Below are positions 31,960-40,293 of a stretch of DNA of 64,000 nucleotides, in pieces. This stretch comes from JACDAV01 sp964626755 (GTDB taxonomy: Bacteria; Chloroflexota; Limnocylindria; Limnocylindrales; CSP1-4), in assembly GCA_964626755.1 (NCBI GenBank), contig CAZVGO010000014.1, forward strand, positions 62,001 to 126,000, given 5' to 3'. The notes below the pieces were generated by a model that ran no database searches, was not told where the DNA came from, and saw only the letters and a list, made by a program, of their open reading frames with translations. The first letter of the stretch is position 1. Each line of letters starts with the position of its first letter. The position numbers and the translations under genes were made by a program.

Positions 31960-33312
31960 ATGGCCATGAGAGGATCGCCCCGTCTGATCGCGATCGCGAT
32001 CGTCGGAGCACTCGTCGCCGCGTGCACCACGACGACTGCCAGTCCAGTGCCGACAACGTCGACACCTTCCGGCCCCGTGTCGACACCGGCCCCGACCCCG
32101 GACGATCGACGGGTCGAGATCAGGTTCGCCAACTGGTTCTACCAGGGCGGGATGGAATCCGTCTACAACGGCTACATCGCCGACTTCGTGGCCGCCGAGC
32201 AGCGTGTCACCGGTGTCAAGGTCGAGACGACCCCGTTCGTCCGCTATCACGACGTGCTCAATGTCCAGATCGGCGGCGGGAATGCACCGAACGTCGCGTG
32301 GATCAACGCGTCCGTCGGCCCCCAGTACGTGAACTCAGGCAGGCTGCTCGATCTGTCACCATACATCGCCGAGATCCCCGACTACGACCTTGACGACTTC
32401 GGTGAGAATGTGCTCGCGCCCTGGAAGAACGGGAACGAGCTGGTGGCTCTCCCGTTCACCAACGCGGGTAACGTCGTCTTCTACAATAAGGACATCTTTG
32501 CCGCGGCAGGGGTGCCGACCCCGCTGGACCTCCTCGCCGAGGGCCGGTGGGACTGGGAGAACGTGAGAGAGACGGCGCGCCTGATCAAGGCGAGTGGAAC
32601 CGCCGATTGGGGCTTCCTCAACAACAACAATATCTTCACGCTCGGGTTCCGGAACCTCGTCGAAGTCTGGTCCGCGCATGGTGCGGCCCCGTGGTCGACG
32701 GACGGCAAGACCTGCACGTTCAACTCGCCGGAAGCGATCCGGGCGACCCAGCTGTACCACGACATGATCTTCACGGACCGCAGCCACCCGACGCCGGATG
32801 TCACCGCCGACTTCAAGGCGGGAAACATCGCGATGGTGATGGGGCGCTCGGGCCAGATCGGTGGAGCGCTCGGGGACGCGACATTCGCGTGGGACATCAT
32901 GCCCCTGCCGAGTGGTCCGGCCGGGTTCGTTCCGTCACGCGCCCAGAACGGGATCGCCGTGTTCGCCGAAGCCCCGAACGCCGACCTCGCCGCGCGGTTC
33001 GTGGTCTCGACGCTGACCAAGGAGCAGGCTGCGAAGTTCTCCGTGAATTCGCCGTCGGCCCGGCAATCGGTCGCCAACCTTGACGCCATCGCCGGTGTCA
33101 CGCCGTATCTCACCCGCGAGCAGGTCGAACGGGCGATCATGCCGGAGCTCACGTCGGAGAAGTTCGTGTTCGAGTACTCGCACGCGAACTACGCGGCGGT
33201 GGAACGCAACGCCAATGTCGTCTTCGGCGGAAAGATCTGGGTCGAAGGGGCTGACGTCAAAGCCGGGCTCGACGAGGTCTGCGGCAATGTCCAGGACCTG
33301 ATGGCGCCATAG
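31960..33312 (+). CDS. Sugar ABC transporter substrate-binding lipoprotein
   Basis: A 450-residue family-1 extracellular solute-binding protein. The lipobox LVAAC places the lipid anchor at about Cys 21, after which a Thr/Pro linker leads to the two-lobed binding domain (VEIRFANWFYQGGMESVYNG; NAPNVAWINA; LPFTNAGNVVFYNKDIFAAAG; GNIAMVMGRSGQI). Binding proteins of this type carry mono- or oligosaccharides, polyols or related compounds. A strong GGAGGAGG precedes ATG 31960. Two permease genes follow in the same direction. The operator upstream ties uptake to the island's GntR regulator. The predicted ligand is the island's substrate. Confidence 0.92.
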   Translation: MAMRGSPRLIAIAIVGALVAACTTTTASPVPTTSTPSGPVSTPAPTPDDRRVEIRFANWFYQGGMESVYNGYIADFVAAEQRVTGVKVETTPFVRYHDVLNVQIGGGNAPNVAWINASVGPQYVNSGRLLDLSPYIAEIPDYDLDDFGENVLAPWKNGNELVALPFTNAGNVVFYNKDIFAAAGVPTPLDLLAEGRWDWENVRETARLIKASGTADWGFLNNNNIFTLGFRNLVEVWSAHGAAPWSTDGKTCTFNSPEAIRATQLYHDMIFTDRSHPTPDVTADFKAGNIAMVMGRSGQIGGALGDATFAWDIMPLPSGPAGFVPSRAQNGIAVFAEAPNADLAARFVVSTLTKEQAAKFSVNSPSARQSVANLDAIAGVTPYLTREQVERAIMPELTSEKFVFEYSHANYAAVERNANVVFGGKIWVEGADVKAGLDEVCGNVQDLMAP

Positions 33313-33387
33313 CGTCGCGACTTCCGAGGAACGTGACCGATACGACGAAGCGGCCATACCCGGCTACCGATCACGGCGGTAGTTAGG

Positions 33388-34320
33388 ATGGCCGCTCCGC
33401 CTCTTCTCCCACCCACTCGTCGTTTCAGCCCGCTGCATCTGTCGCTCCGGCGGCGTGAAGCGGCGGCCGGGATCCTCTTCATCGCTCCCCAGTTCCTCGG
33501 GTTCGGGGTGTTCGTCGGGGGCCCGCTCGTCGCGATCTTCTTCTTCAGCTTCTTCGACTGGAGCATCCTCTCGGGGCAGCTCAACTTCATCGGCCTCGCG
33601 AACTATGTGCGGTTGGCGGAAAGCGAGGAGGTGGCTCGCGTCGCGCGAACGACGATCATCTTCGGCCTGGGCTTCGTGCCTCTGACCGTCGGACTCGGAC
33701 TCGTCCTTGCCCTCGCGCTCAATCGCCAGTCCCGGATCTCGTTGTTGCTGCGATCCGCGTATTTCCTGCCCCTCGTGGTCAGCCTCGCTGCCTGGACGGT
33801 CGTCTGGCGTCTCGTCCTGCAGTCGAACGGCCCCTTCAACGGCGTCCTTCAGGCACTTCTCGGGATCGATGAGATCGGCTGGCTGCGGGAGCCCAGCCTC
33901 GCGCTTGTCTCGGTCATCGTCGTTCAGGTCCTGAAGTCGATCGGGTACTCGATGATCCTGTTTCTGGCCGCCCTGCAGACGGTCCCGGCGGACGTGCGCG
34001 AGGCATCCACCGTGGACGGCGCGAGCGAATGGCAGACGTTCAGGTCGATCACGCTGCCGCTGATCGCCCCGTTCACGTTCATGGTCACGATCCTGCTCAC
34101 GATCGCGTCGTTCAAGTCGTTCGCGCTCATTTACCTCCTGACGACGGGCGGGCCGGGCGATGCCACGACCGTGATCTCGTTCTACGTGTATGAGCGCGGC
34201 CTGCAACTGTTCGAGATGGGCTACGCGAGCGCGATCGCGGTCGTGCTCTTCCTGACAGTCCTGGCACTGACCGTCGGCCAGTTCGTCCTTCGTCGCCGTT
34301 GGGTCTACGAAGGTGACTGA
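33388..34320 (+). CDS. Sugar ABC transporter permease (MalF/UgpA type)
   Basis: A 310-residue integral membrane protein with six helices and the EAA loop that docks the ATPase: EASTVDGASEWQTFRSITLP near residue 205. The N-terminal RRREAAAGILFIAPQFLGFG start and TTGGPGDATTVISFYVYE are typical of the MalF/UgpA branch. It forms the translocation channel with the next gene's product. The stop overlaps the next start by 8 bases. The 75 bases before it show no separate promoter, so it belongs to the binding-protein transcript. Confidence 0.93.
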   Translation: MAAPPLLPPTRRFSPLHLSLRRREAAAGILFIAPQFLGFGVFVGGPLVAIFFFSFFDWSILSGQLNFIGLANYVRLAESEEVARVARTTIIFGLGFVPLTVGLGLVLALALNRQSRISLLLRSAYFLPLVVSLAAWTVVWRLVLQSNGPFNGVLQALLGIDEIGWLREPSLALVSVIVVQVLKSIGYSMILFLAALQTVPADVREASTVDGASEWQTFRSITLPLIAPFTFMVTILLTIASFKSFALIYLLTTGGPGDATTVISFYVYERGLQLFEMGYASAIAVVLFLTVLALTVGQFVLRRRWVYEGD

Positions 34321-35182
34321 GCGGTATGCGGGGCCGCGCAGGCGGATCCGCCACGGGCTGCGGCGCTGGGGCGTGCGGACCGTCCTGCTCATCGGGGCCC
34401 TGCCGCTTCTGCTGCCCCTCGCGTGGATGGTCTCGACGTCGCTCAAGAAGGAAGTCCAGGTCTTCGAGTACCCGCCGCGGCTCATCCCGCTGACGTTCGA
34501 GTGGCAGAACTACGTCGTGATCTTCACTGATTACCCATTCGCCCGGCAGTATCTGAGCAGCATCTACATCGGCGTGCTCACCGTGATCGGTACGGCCGTG
34601 GTGGCGTCACTGGCCGGATACGCGCTGGCCCGCCTGCGGTTCCCTGGTCGATACCTCATCCTGCCTCTACTGCTCACGGCACTCCTCCTGCCGGTCGAAG
34701 TCATCATCGTCCCGCTCTACGCACTGACAAGCCAACTCGGATGGGTCGGAACGCAGATCCCCCTCGTCGTCGAACCGATCTTCGGGGCGCCGTCGATCGT
34801 CGGCACGTTCCTCATGCGCCAGTTCTTCCTGTCGCTGCCCCGTGAGCTCGAGGATGCCGGAAGGGTCGATGGGCTGACCACGTTCGGCGTCTTCCGCCAC
34901 ATCGCCCTGCCGCTGGCGAAGCCCGCGATCGCGACCCTGTGCATCCTCACGTTCCTCGCCAGCTGGAACGCCTTTCTCGAGCCGCTCGTGTTCACGGCCG
35001 GCAACCCGGAGCTTGTGACGATCCCCGTGGGCTTGAACCTGTTCAGTGACTTCCTCGGCGCACCGACGTTCACGCTCCAGATGGCAGCGGCCACGGTGAG
35101 CATCCTGCCCGTGGTCGTCATCTTCCTGCTCGCCCAGCGCCATATCGTCGAAGGGATCGCCCGCGCGGGTCTGAAGGGCTAG
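34313..35182 (+). CDS. Sugar ABC transporter permease (MalG/UgpE type)
   Basis: A 289-residue six-helix permease with EAA motif EDAGRVDGLTTFGVFRHIALP near residue 182 (given by EDAGRVDG and HIALPLAKP). The N-terminal LPLAWMVSTSLKKE is typical of the MalG branch. GTG 34313 overlaps the end of the partner permease gene. No ATP-binding subunit gene lies in the window; such importers often share a multitask ATPase (MsmK/UgpC type) encoded elsewhere. The 113 bases after the stop, up to the convergent hydrolase, show nothing clear. Confidence 0.93.
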   Translation: MTERYAGPRRRIRHGLRRWGVRTVLLIGALPLLLPLAWMVSTSLKKEVQVFEYPPRLIPLTFEWQNYVVIFTDYPFARQYLSSIYIGVLTVIGTAVVASLAGYALARLRFPGRYLILPLLLTALLLPVEVIIVPLYALTSQLGWVGTQIPLVVEPIFGAPSIVGTFLMRQFFLSLPRELEDAGRVDGLTTFGVFRHIALPLAKPAIATLCILTFLASWNAFLEPLVFTAGNPELVTIPVGLNLFSDFLGAPTFTLQMAAATVSILPVVVIFLLAQRHIVEGIARAGLKG

Positions 35183-35295
35183 TCTCGTGAGTCCGAGGTT
35201 CGTCCGCAGTATCTGGCGAGTGAGGCGAGGATCTGGTCAGCCGCCTTCACCCATCAACGCGCGCAGCGAAAGCGGCCGAGTCCGAATGCACGGGT

Positions 35296-36081
35296 TCAGG
35301 CTTCGATCGACGCGCTCGACCCGTCCGTGACGATGACCTGACCGGCGGCTGGGGCGAGTGGCGTCCGGCGTCCGGCAGTGTCCGCGGCGCGGACGAGGTC
35401 AAGGAACTCGACCACCTCCGGATCGCGGTAGTTCAGGTAGTGGGTCGCGACGGCGACCCGGACGTCGAGGAGCTCCACCGCGAGCGCGGCCTCGCGTGGC
35501 GACATCTCGCCCGTCAGGAGCGTGCCGGGTCCGGCGAGCACCGGCGTCGGCAGCTCCTTCGGGTGGGTGCACCCGATGAGCCCGACGCTCGGCGCGTAGA
35601 GCTCCGCGATTAGACGCATGTCGCCGAAGACCGCGGTGTCACCGAAGTGGTAGATGCGCACGCTGGGCTCGGTCTCGACGATGAAGCCGAGCGGCGTGCC
35701 GGTGATCGTCCGGCCGTCCGACAGCGTCGCCGACGACCAGTGATGGGACTCGACGGGCCGGACGACAACGCCTCCGACTTCCACGACGATGCCCCAGATC
35801 GTCGCGCGCACCTGGTCGGGCGGGACGCCCTGATCGATGAGGAGGGCCCGCGTGTCAGCGCCGCAGATGATCGGCGCGCCTGTCCTCGTGGCGATCGCGG
35901 CCGCGTCGCCCAAGTGATCGTACGCAGCGTGCGTTACGAGGATGACGTCCGGGCGCTCGAGCTCGTCGGGACGCACGGGTGCGACCGGGTTGCCATCGAG
36001 GAACGGGTCGATGAGGATCCGCGAGCGCGGGCCGACGATCTCGAAGCCCGCCGCCCCGAGGAACCGGAGGCGTGTCGTCAC
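35296..36081 (-). CDS. UlaG-like metallo-beta-lactamase-fold protein with altered metal motif
   Basis: A 261-residue MBL-fold protein similar to the UPF0173/UlaG hydrolases, one of which opens L-ascorbate-6-phosphate lactone. The order FLGAAGFEI, DPFLDGN, VTHAAYDH, SHHWSS, YHFGDTAVF, HPKELP and ATHYLNY follows the family, but the first metal motif reads HAAYDH where HxHxDH is expected, so the second His ligand is Ala. Metal binding may be reduced or mononuclear. The GTG start lies 8 bases after TACCCT (leaderless). It is divergent from the ketopantoate-reductase-like gene with an operator-like site between. A lactonase role is plausible but not shown. Confidence 0.78.
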   Translation of the reverse strand: MTTRLRFLGAAGFEIVGPRSRILIDPFLDGNPVAPVRPDELERPDVILVTHAAYDHLGDAAAIATRTGAPIICGADTRALLIDQGVPPDQVRATIWGIVVEVGGVVVRPVESHHWSSATLSDGRTITGTPLGFIVETEPSVRIYHFGDTAVFGDMRLIAELYAPSVGLIGCTHPKELPTPVLAGPGTLLTGEMSPREAALAVELLDVRVAVATHYLNYRDPEVVEFLDLVRAADTAGRRTPLAPAAGQVIVTDGSSASIEA

Positions 36082-36104
36082 TGGTTGGCAGGGTAACAGA
36101 CTCG

Positions 36105-36120
36105 TATATACCTGTGCTAT
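36105..36120. promoter_or_regulatory. GntR-type operator, site D (weak)
   Basis: TATATAC-CT-GTGCTAT has one full consensus half and a degenerate second half. It sits between the divergent MBL-fold and ketopantoate-reductase-like genes, upstream of a TATCGT box (36118-36123) and of the minus-strand TACCCT box (36095-36090). Confidence 0.5.
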
Positions 36121-36152
36121 CGTCCTTGCCTCCAGGGAGGAGGAGCCGATCC

Positions 36153-37094
36153 ATGCCGAGCGTCGCGGTCGTCGGAGCGGGTGCGATGGGTGGCGCGTGG
36201 GCGGGACGGCTCGCGGCGGCCGGCCTGGACGTGGCGGTGGTCGACGTCTCCGAGGCGCTCATCGAGGCCATCCGGGCGGATGGTCTCGTCGTCGACACGG
36301 GCCCGGGGGTCACAGCATCCGCTCGCGTTTCCGCCTCCACGGACCCACGCGACGTGGGGCCATGCGATGTCGTCTTCGTCTTCGTCAAGGGCCCGCACAC
36401 GCGCTCGGCGGCAGAGCGCCTCGGCCCGATGGTCGGGCCGGCCACGATCGTCGCCTCGCTTCAGAACGGCTGGGGCAACGCGGACACCCTGGCCGAGTAC
36501 GTGGACCCGGAGCGTATCGTCGTCGGCGTCACGTACGAGGGTGCGACGATCACGGGACCGGGCCGGGTGAACAACGCCGGTCACGGACCGACGTCGCTCG
36601 GTCCCTACGTAGACGGCAGATCGACCTCGGGTGCGGCGCTCGTCGCCGAGATCATGGAGCGCGCCGGCTTCGAGTGCCACGTCAGCGCGGCGGTCCGGAT
36701 CGACATCTGGCGCAAGCTCGTCCACAACGCGTGCTGCCTGCCCGTTGCCGCGCTGACGGACCTCCGGACGAGCGAGCTCGTCGAGCCGGGGGCCATCCGC
36801 GACCTCGTCGATGCCCTCGCGGCCGAGGCGGTCGCGGCCGCTCGCGCAGCAGGCCACCCGATCGAGCTCGACGAGCGTCTGGATCGCATCCATGCCGTCC
36901 TCCGATCGAGCGGCATGGGCATCGCGTCGATGCTCGCCGACGTTCACGCGAAGCGCCGAACGGAGATCGACACCATCAACGGGGCGGTCGTCCGCGCCGC
37001 AACGACCCACGGCGTCCCCGTCCCGCTCAACGAGGCGATGGTCGCGCTCGTCCAGGGGCTGGAACGATCCTGGGCGCGCACAGAACCATCATGA
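36153..37094 (+). CDS. Ketopantoate reductase (PanE/ApbA)-family dehydrogenase
   Basis: A 313-residue NADPH-dependent 2-oxoacid reductase of the PanE family. Family marks are the opening VAVVGAGAMGGAWAGRLA, VKGPHTRSA, the LQNGWGN loop with the Asn, the catalytic Lys in IWRKLVHNACCLP near residue 189 and the late Glu/Ser region AKRRTEIDTINGAVV. Many PanE paralogues act outside pantothenate synthesis on branched 2-oxo acids. Its place in the island, and the operator-like site upstream, argue for a pathway role. GGGAGGAGGA precedes the ATG. 203 bases of unassigned sequence separate it from the next gene. Confidence 0.88.
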   Translation: MPSVAVVGAGAMGGAWAGRLAAAGLDVAVVDVSEALIEAIRADGLVVDTGPGVTASARVSASTDPRDVGPCDVVFVFVKGPHTRSAAERLGPMVGPATIVASLQNGWGNADTLAEYVDPERIVVGVTYEGATITGPGRVNNAGHGPTSLGPYVDGRSTSGAALVAEIMERAGFECHVSAAVRIDIWRKLVHNACCLPVAALTDLRTSELVEPGAIRDLVDALAAEAVAAARAAGHPIELDERLDRIHAVLRSSGMGIASMLADVHAKRRTEIDTINGAVVRAATTHGVPVPLNEAMVALVQGLERSWARTEPS

Positions 37095-37297
37095 TGCGGG
37101 CCCGAGCCCGTACGTCGTGAAACGCTGAACGAGAGCAAGGGGAGGTCGCATCTGCAGGCCATGGACGCCACGATCGGCCTTGGCAATGGCCGAACCGGGG
37201 ATCGCCGCGTCCACACGGTCAGTTCTCATGCGCATGGGACACCGAGTTGAGGCCATGGCCCGAGAGAAGTCCTGCGTCTGACGAGGCGGGAGGTGGC

Positions 37298-38128
37298 GTG
37301 CACGAGATCGCACCAAGGGTCTTCACAATTGATGCGAGCGTCGCCGACGGCAACCTCGGCGTCATCGCGGGAGAGCGGATCGCGCTCGCCATCGACGCGG
37401 GTATCGAACGTTCCGAGGGCGACCGGGTGGCCGATGCCGTCCGCGCGACGGGCCACGACCCCGACCACCTCGTGTACACGCACGGACATCTCGACCATGT
37501 TCTGGGCGGTGCCGCGTTCCGCGACGGCGAGGTCTTCGCCCATCTCGAGACGGCCGCGCACATCCGCGCCCAGATCCCGCAATGGGCCGAGCGCGAGCAC
37601 ACGACGACCGCGGACCTCGAAGAGCGGTTCGCCTTCCCCACCGTCCTGTTCGCAGGCGAGATCGAGCTCGACCTCGGCGGACGTACGGTGCGTGTCATCC
37701 CGACGCCCGGGCACGCGCCCGGAGCCTCGTGCGTCCTCCTGCCCGACACCGGGCTCCTCTTCGGAGGCGATACGGTCGTGACCAACATCCCGCCGTACTT
37801 CAGGGACGGTGACAGCGGCGTGCTTGCCGCGACGCTCCGGTCACTCGCGGGCATGGACCTCGAGATCCTCGTCCCCGGTCACGGTCACGTGGTTCGCGGT
37901 CGCGAGGCGGTGCGCGAGACCATCACTTGGCTCGCGTCCTACCTCGAGCGGTGCCGCGAGCATGTCGCCGCACGACTCGGGCGCGACGACCCGGACTTGA
38001 TCGTCGCGGGCGCCCCGTACGACGACTACATCGGCGACCGTCTCGACCGCGATCGCCATCGCATGGTCTGGCGGCACGAGCGAAGCATCCTCAACCTCAT
38101 CGCCGAGCTGCAACGCGGAAACGCGTGA
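37298..38128 (+). CDS. Metallo-beta-lactamase-fold hydrolase
   Basis: A 276-residue MBL-fold hydrolase with the intact metal motif THGHLDH near residue 62, PTPGHAPGASCVLLP, LLFGGDTVV and PGHGHVV, so two metal ions can be bound. These proteins hydrolyse thioesters, lactones, esters or phosphoesters; a thioesterase or lactonase on the island's intermediate is possible. GTG 37298 follows GGGAGGTGG. Its stop overlaps the start of the Gfo/Idh/MocA gene (GTGA). It is unlike the other MBL-fold protein in sequence and belongs to the glyoxalase II-like branch. Confidence 0.88.
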   Translation: MHEIAPRVFTIDASVADGNLGVIAGERIALAIDAGIERSEGDRVADAVRATGHDPDHLVYTHGHLDHVLGGAAFRDGEVFAHLETAAHIRAQIPQWAEREHTTTADLEERFAFPTVLFAGEIELDLGGRTVRVIPTPGHAPGASCVLLPDTGLLFGGDTVVTNIPPYFRDGDSGVLAATLRSLAGMDLEILVPGHGHVVRGREAVRETITWLASYLERCREHVAARLGRDDPDLIVAGAPYDDYIGDRLDRDRHRMVWRHERSILNLIAELQRGNA

Positions 38129-39168
38129 CGCCGGACGCCGCACTCGGCGTCGCGATCGTCGGCGCCGGCTGGGCCGGGACCCGCCAGGCCGAGGCGGTCG
38201 TCGAGCTCGGACGCTCGATCCGCGTCGTAGCCCTCGTCGACACCGACGCTGACTTCCTCGCGGAGCGCGCGGCCGCGTTGTCGATCGGGCGGACGTACAC
38301 GGACCTCGGCGAGGCGCTCCGTGACGCCGAGGTCGAGGCGGTCTCGATCTGCACACCGCATCGGCTCCACGCGCCGATGACGATTCAGGCGGCCGAGGCC
38401 GGCCGTCACGTCCTCGTCGAGAAGCCGATGGCGACGACCGTTGTCGAGGCAACGGCGATGATCGACGCGGCACACGTGAACGGCGTCAGGCTGTACGTTG
38501 CCGAAAGCGCCGTGTACCAGCCCGACGTGATCGCGTTGCGCGAACTCGTCTCCACCCGTAGGTACGTCGGAGAGCTGACGGCGGCGGCGTACATCGCCGG
38601 CTACCGCGCGCCGGATCCGAGCTACCCGGGCCGCCGTGAATGGCTCACCCGCCCGGAGCTCGGCGGGACCGGCGTGTGGGTTCTCAATGGCATCCATGTC
38701 GTCGCCCAGCTTCGAGCCGTTCTCGGTGAGGTGCGCGCCGTCCATTTCGTCGAGCACCGCGCTTCGTCATTCGCGCGCGACGATCTCGAGGGCACGATGA
38801 GCGGGCTGCTCACGATGGAGAGCGGCCTGGGCGTCTGGCTCCTCGAAAGCCCCGAGACCCGCTTCCCCGTGCGCCAGAAGGGATTCCAGCTGTACGGGGA
38901 CCGGGGCATCGTGTTCGGCCACGCGAGCGGGTACTTCGTCTCCAGTGACGAGCTTGACGGGGACGACCCGGTCTGGATGGAGTATTCGCCGGCCCCGCTG
39001 TCAGCGTATGCCCTCGAGATGGCCGCGTTCGCGGATCATGTCGGAGGGGTCGACGGACCCACCGACGGCATCTCGGAGCGACGGAGCCTCGCGATCGTGG
39101 AGGCCGGTCTCGAGTCTGCGAGGCGCGGTCGCCCGGTGGACTTGCGCGAGCGCTACGGCCCGCTTTAG
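38125..39168 (+). CDS. Gfo/Idh/MocA-family oxidoreductase
   Basis: A 347-residue NAD(P)-dependent oxidoreductase of the glucose-fructose oxidoreductase/inositol dehydrogenase family. The N-terminal Rossmann motif is VAIVGAGWAGTRQAEAV, followed by VDTDADF, ICTPHRLH and the catalytic VEKPMATT with Lys near residue 93; the substrate domain has the H of GGTGVWVLNGIHVVAQL. Typical substrates are sugars, inositols and their acids. It overlaps the MBL-fold gene by 4 bases, so the two act together; oxidation to a lactone followed by hydrolysis would fit. The next 200 bases hold a relic frame and operator E. Confidence 0.9.
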   Translation: MTPDAALGVAIVGAGWAGTRQAEAVVELGRSIRVVALVDTDADFLAERAAALSIGRTYTDLGEALRDAEVEAVSICTPHRLHAPMTIQAAEAGRHVLVEKPMATTVVEATAMIDAAHVNGVRLYVAESAVYQPDVIALRELVSTRRYVGELTAAAYIAGYRAPDPSYPGRREWLTRPELGGTGVWVLNGIHVVAQLRAVLGEVRAVHFVEHRASSFARDDLEGTMSGLLTMESGLGVWLLESPETRFPVRQKGFQLYGDRGIVFGHASGYFVSSDELDGDDPVWMEYSPAPLSAYALEMAAFADHVGGVDGPTDGISERRSLAIVEAGLESARRGRPVDLRERYGPL

Positions 39169-39179
39169 AGACCCGCCGG

Positions 39180-39380
39180 TCAGTCGACCCGCTCGGGTGT
39201 CTGGTAGTGGTGGGCGTATGGCCACAGGCAGGCCTCGCGCAGGAGCTTGTCCGTGGCGACCTCCGGACCGAACCGGCACCGATGAACGACCGTGTTGGCG
39301 TCGTCGATCACGACAGCGGCACCCCTGTCGGCGGCGTCCTCGTTAGCGAGATCTGTATAGACGCCTCTATAGAGATCTAT
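39180..39380 (-). pseudogene. Start-less relic ORF downstream of GntR gene
   Basis: A minus-strand frame of 66 codons between stops has protein-like composition (AADRGAAVVIDDANTVVHRC, GPEVATDKLLREACLWPYAH, then TPERVD and stop) but no ATG, GTG or TTG in its first 23 codons; the only GTG is internal and would give 43 residues. It looks like the C-terminal end of a deleted gene. I do not recognise the family. Its 5' end begins inside the palindrome of site E, so it could still be transcribed from there. Confidence 0.4.
39356..39371. promoter_or_regulatory. GntR-type operator, site E
   Basis: TATAGAC-GC-CTCTATA is a near-perfect palindrome, one base from self-complementary, with outer arms GATCT and AGATC in register (39350-39377). 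It overlaps the GntR stop codon and is not in front of any intact gene. Confidence 0.75.
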
Positions 39381-40164
39381 TCATGAGCTGGTCGGTGCTC
39401 GTCGGGCGCGCGCCGCCAATCAGCTCGAAGCGCAGGTCCGCCGGCCGGGTCGTGTCGATGCCGAAACGGAAGCGATCGCCGCGGTAGAGCGCCTCGGTGT
39501 GGCGGAGGGGTTCGAGCGACGCCGAGTAGGCGACCCCCGAGATGAAGATGAGCGGCGCACGTGTCTCGACCTTGAGCAGGCGCGCCTCATCGCCGCTCGC
39601 GGCGACGGCCTCGAGACTGTCACGGGCCTGTTCGACACGGGCGCCGATGCTCGCCATGAGGTCGTACATCGAGCCAGTCAGGTCCGCGTCGAGGATGGCC
39701 GAGAAGCGCGCCGGCAGATATGACAAGTGGAGAGCGACGGGTTCTCCCTCGATCAGGCGGAGCCGCCGGATGTACACGGCGGGCGCGCCGAACGGCACGC
39801 CCAGCGCCAGCGCGACGTTCGACGGCGCAGAAACCATGCCCGCCTCGAGGACCTTCGTCGCATGCGACAGGCCGAGCGCCCGCATCGCCGCCGAAAAGCT
39901 CAGCTGCTGCGATGGCCCGTGGGAGATCTTCGGCGACGAGACGAATGTCCCCTTGCCTGCCTTGCGGAAGAGCATGCCGTCGCCGACGAGACGGTCGATC
40001 GCTTTGCGGGCCGTCATTCGGCTCACCTGGAACTGTTTGGACAGTTCGGCCTCGGACGGCACCCGTCCCATCGGATCGAGGTCGCCACCCTGGATCATCC
40101 CGCGGAGCTCTTCTTCGATCTGCACGTAGAGCGGGATAGGTGATGCACGCTGAATCACGAGCAT
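39367..40164 (-). CDS. GntR-family (HutC/UTRA) transcriptional repressor
   Basis: A 265-residue regulator. Residues 1-75 form the GntR winged helix (PLYVQIEEELRGMIQGGDLD, RVPSEAELSKQFQVSRMTAR, then LVGDGMLFRKAGKGTFVS) and residues 95-250 the UTRA ligand-binding domain (PSNVALALGVPFGAPAVYIR, RLRLIEGEPVALHLSYLP, ARAPLIFISGVAYSA-like end). UTRA domains bind sugars, sugar phosphates or carboxylates, and binding releases DNA. I chose ATG 40164. A TACCCT box (40249-40244) and operator F lie upstream, indicating autoregulation. The palindromes around the island have the spacing expected for HutC-type operators, so this is the presumed regulator of all of them. Confidence 0.93.
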   Translation of the reverse strand: MLVIQRASPIPLYVQIEEELRGMIQGGDLDPMGRVPSEAELSKQFQVSRMTARKAIDRLVGDGMLFRKAGKGTFVSSPKISHGPSQQLSFSAAMRALGLSHATKVLEAGMVSAPSNVALALGVPFGAPAVYIRRLRLIEGEPVALHLSYLPARFSAILDADLTGSMYDLMASIGARVEQARDSLEAVAASGDEARLLKVETRAPLIFISGVAYSASLEPLRHTEALYRGDRFRFGIDTTRPADLRFELIGGARPTSTDQLMNRSL

Positions 40165-40253
40165 TCTCCCGAGTTGGCGGTCTGGGGCACCGCAGCCTGA
40201 ACCCCGGGGCCCATCCACGTGGTGGCCGCCGATGATTGTCCTCAGGGTACCAC

Positions 40254-40269
40254 GCTAGACAGGGATAGA
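40254..40269 (-). promoter_or_regulatory. GntR-type operator, site F (autoregulation)
   Basis: GCTAGAC-AG-GGATAGA differs from the consensus at two positions. It lies 4 bases upstream of the TACCCT -10 box of the GntR gene and 90 bases before its start codon. Confidence 0.65.
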
Positions 40270-40293
40270 CCAACCGATCCGGGAGCCACGAGC

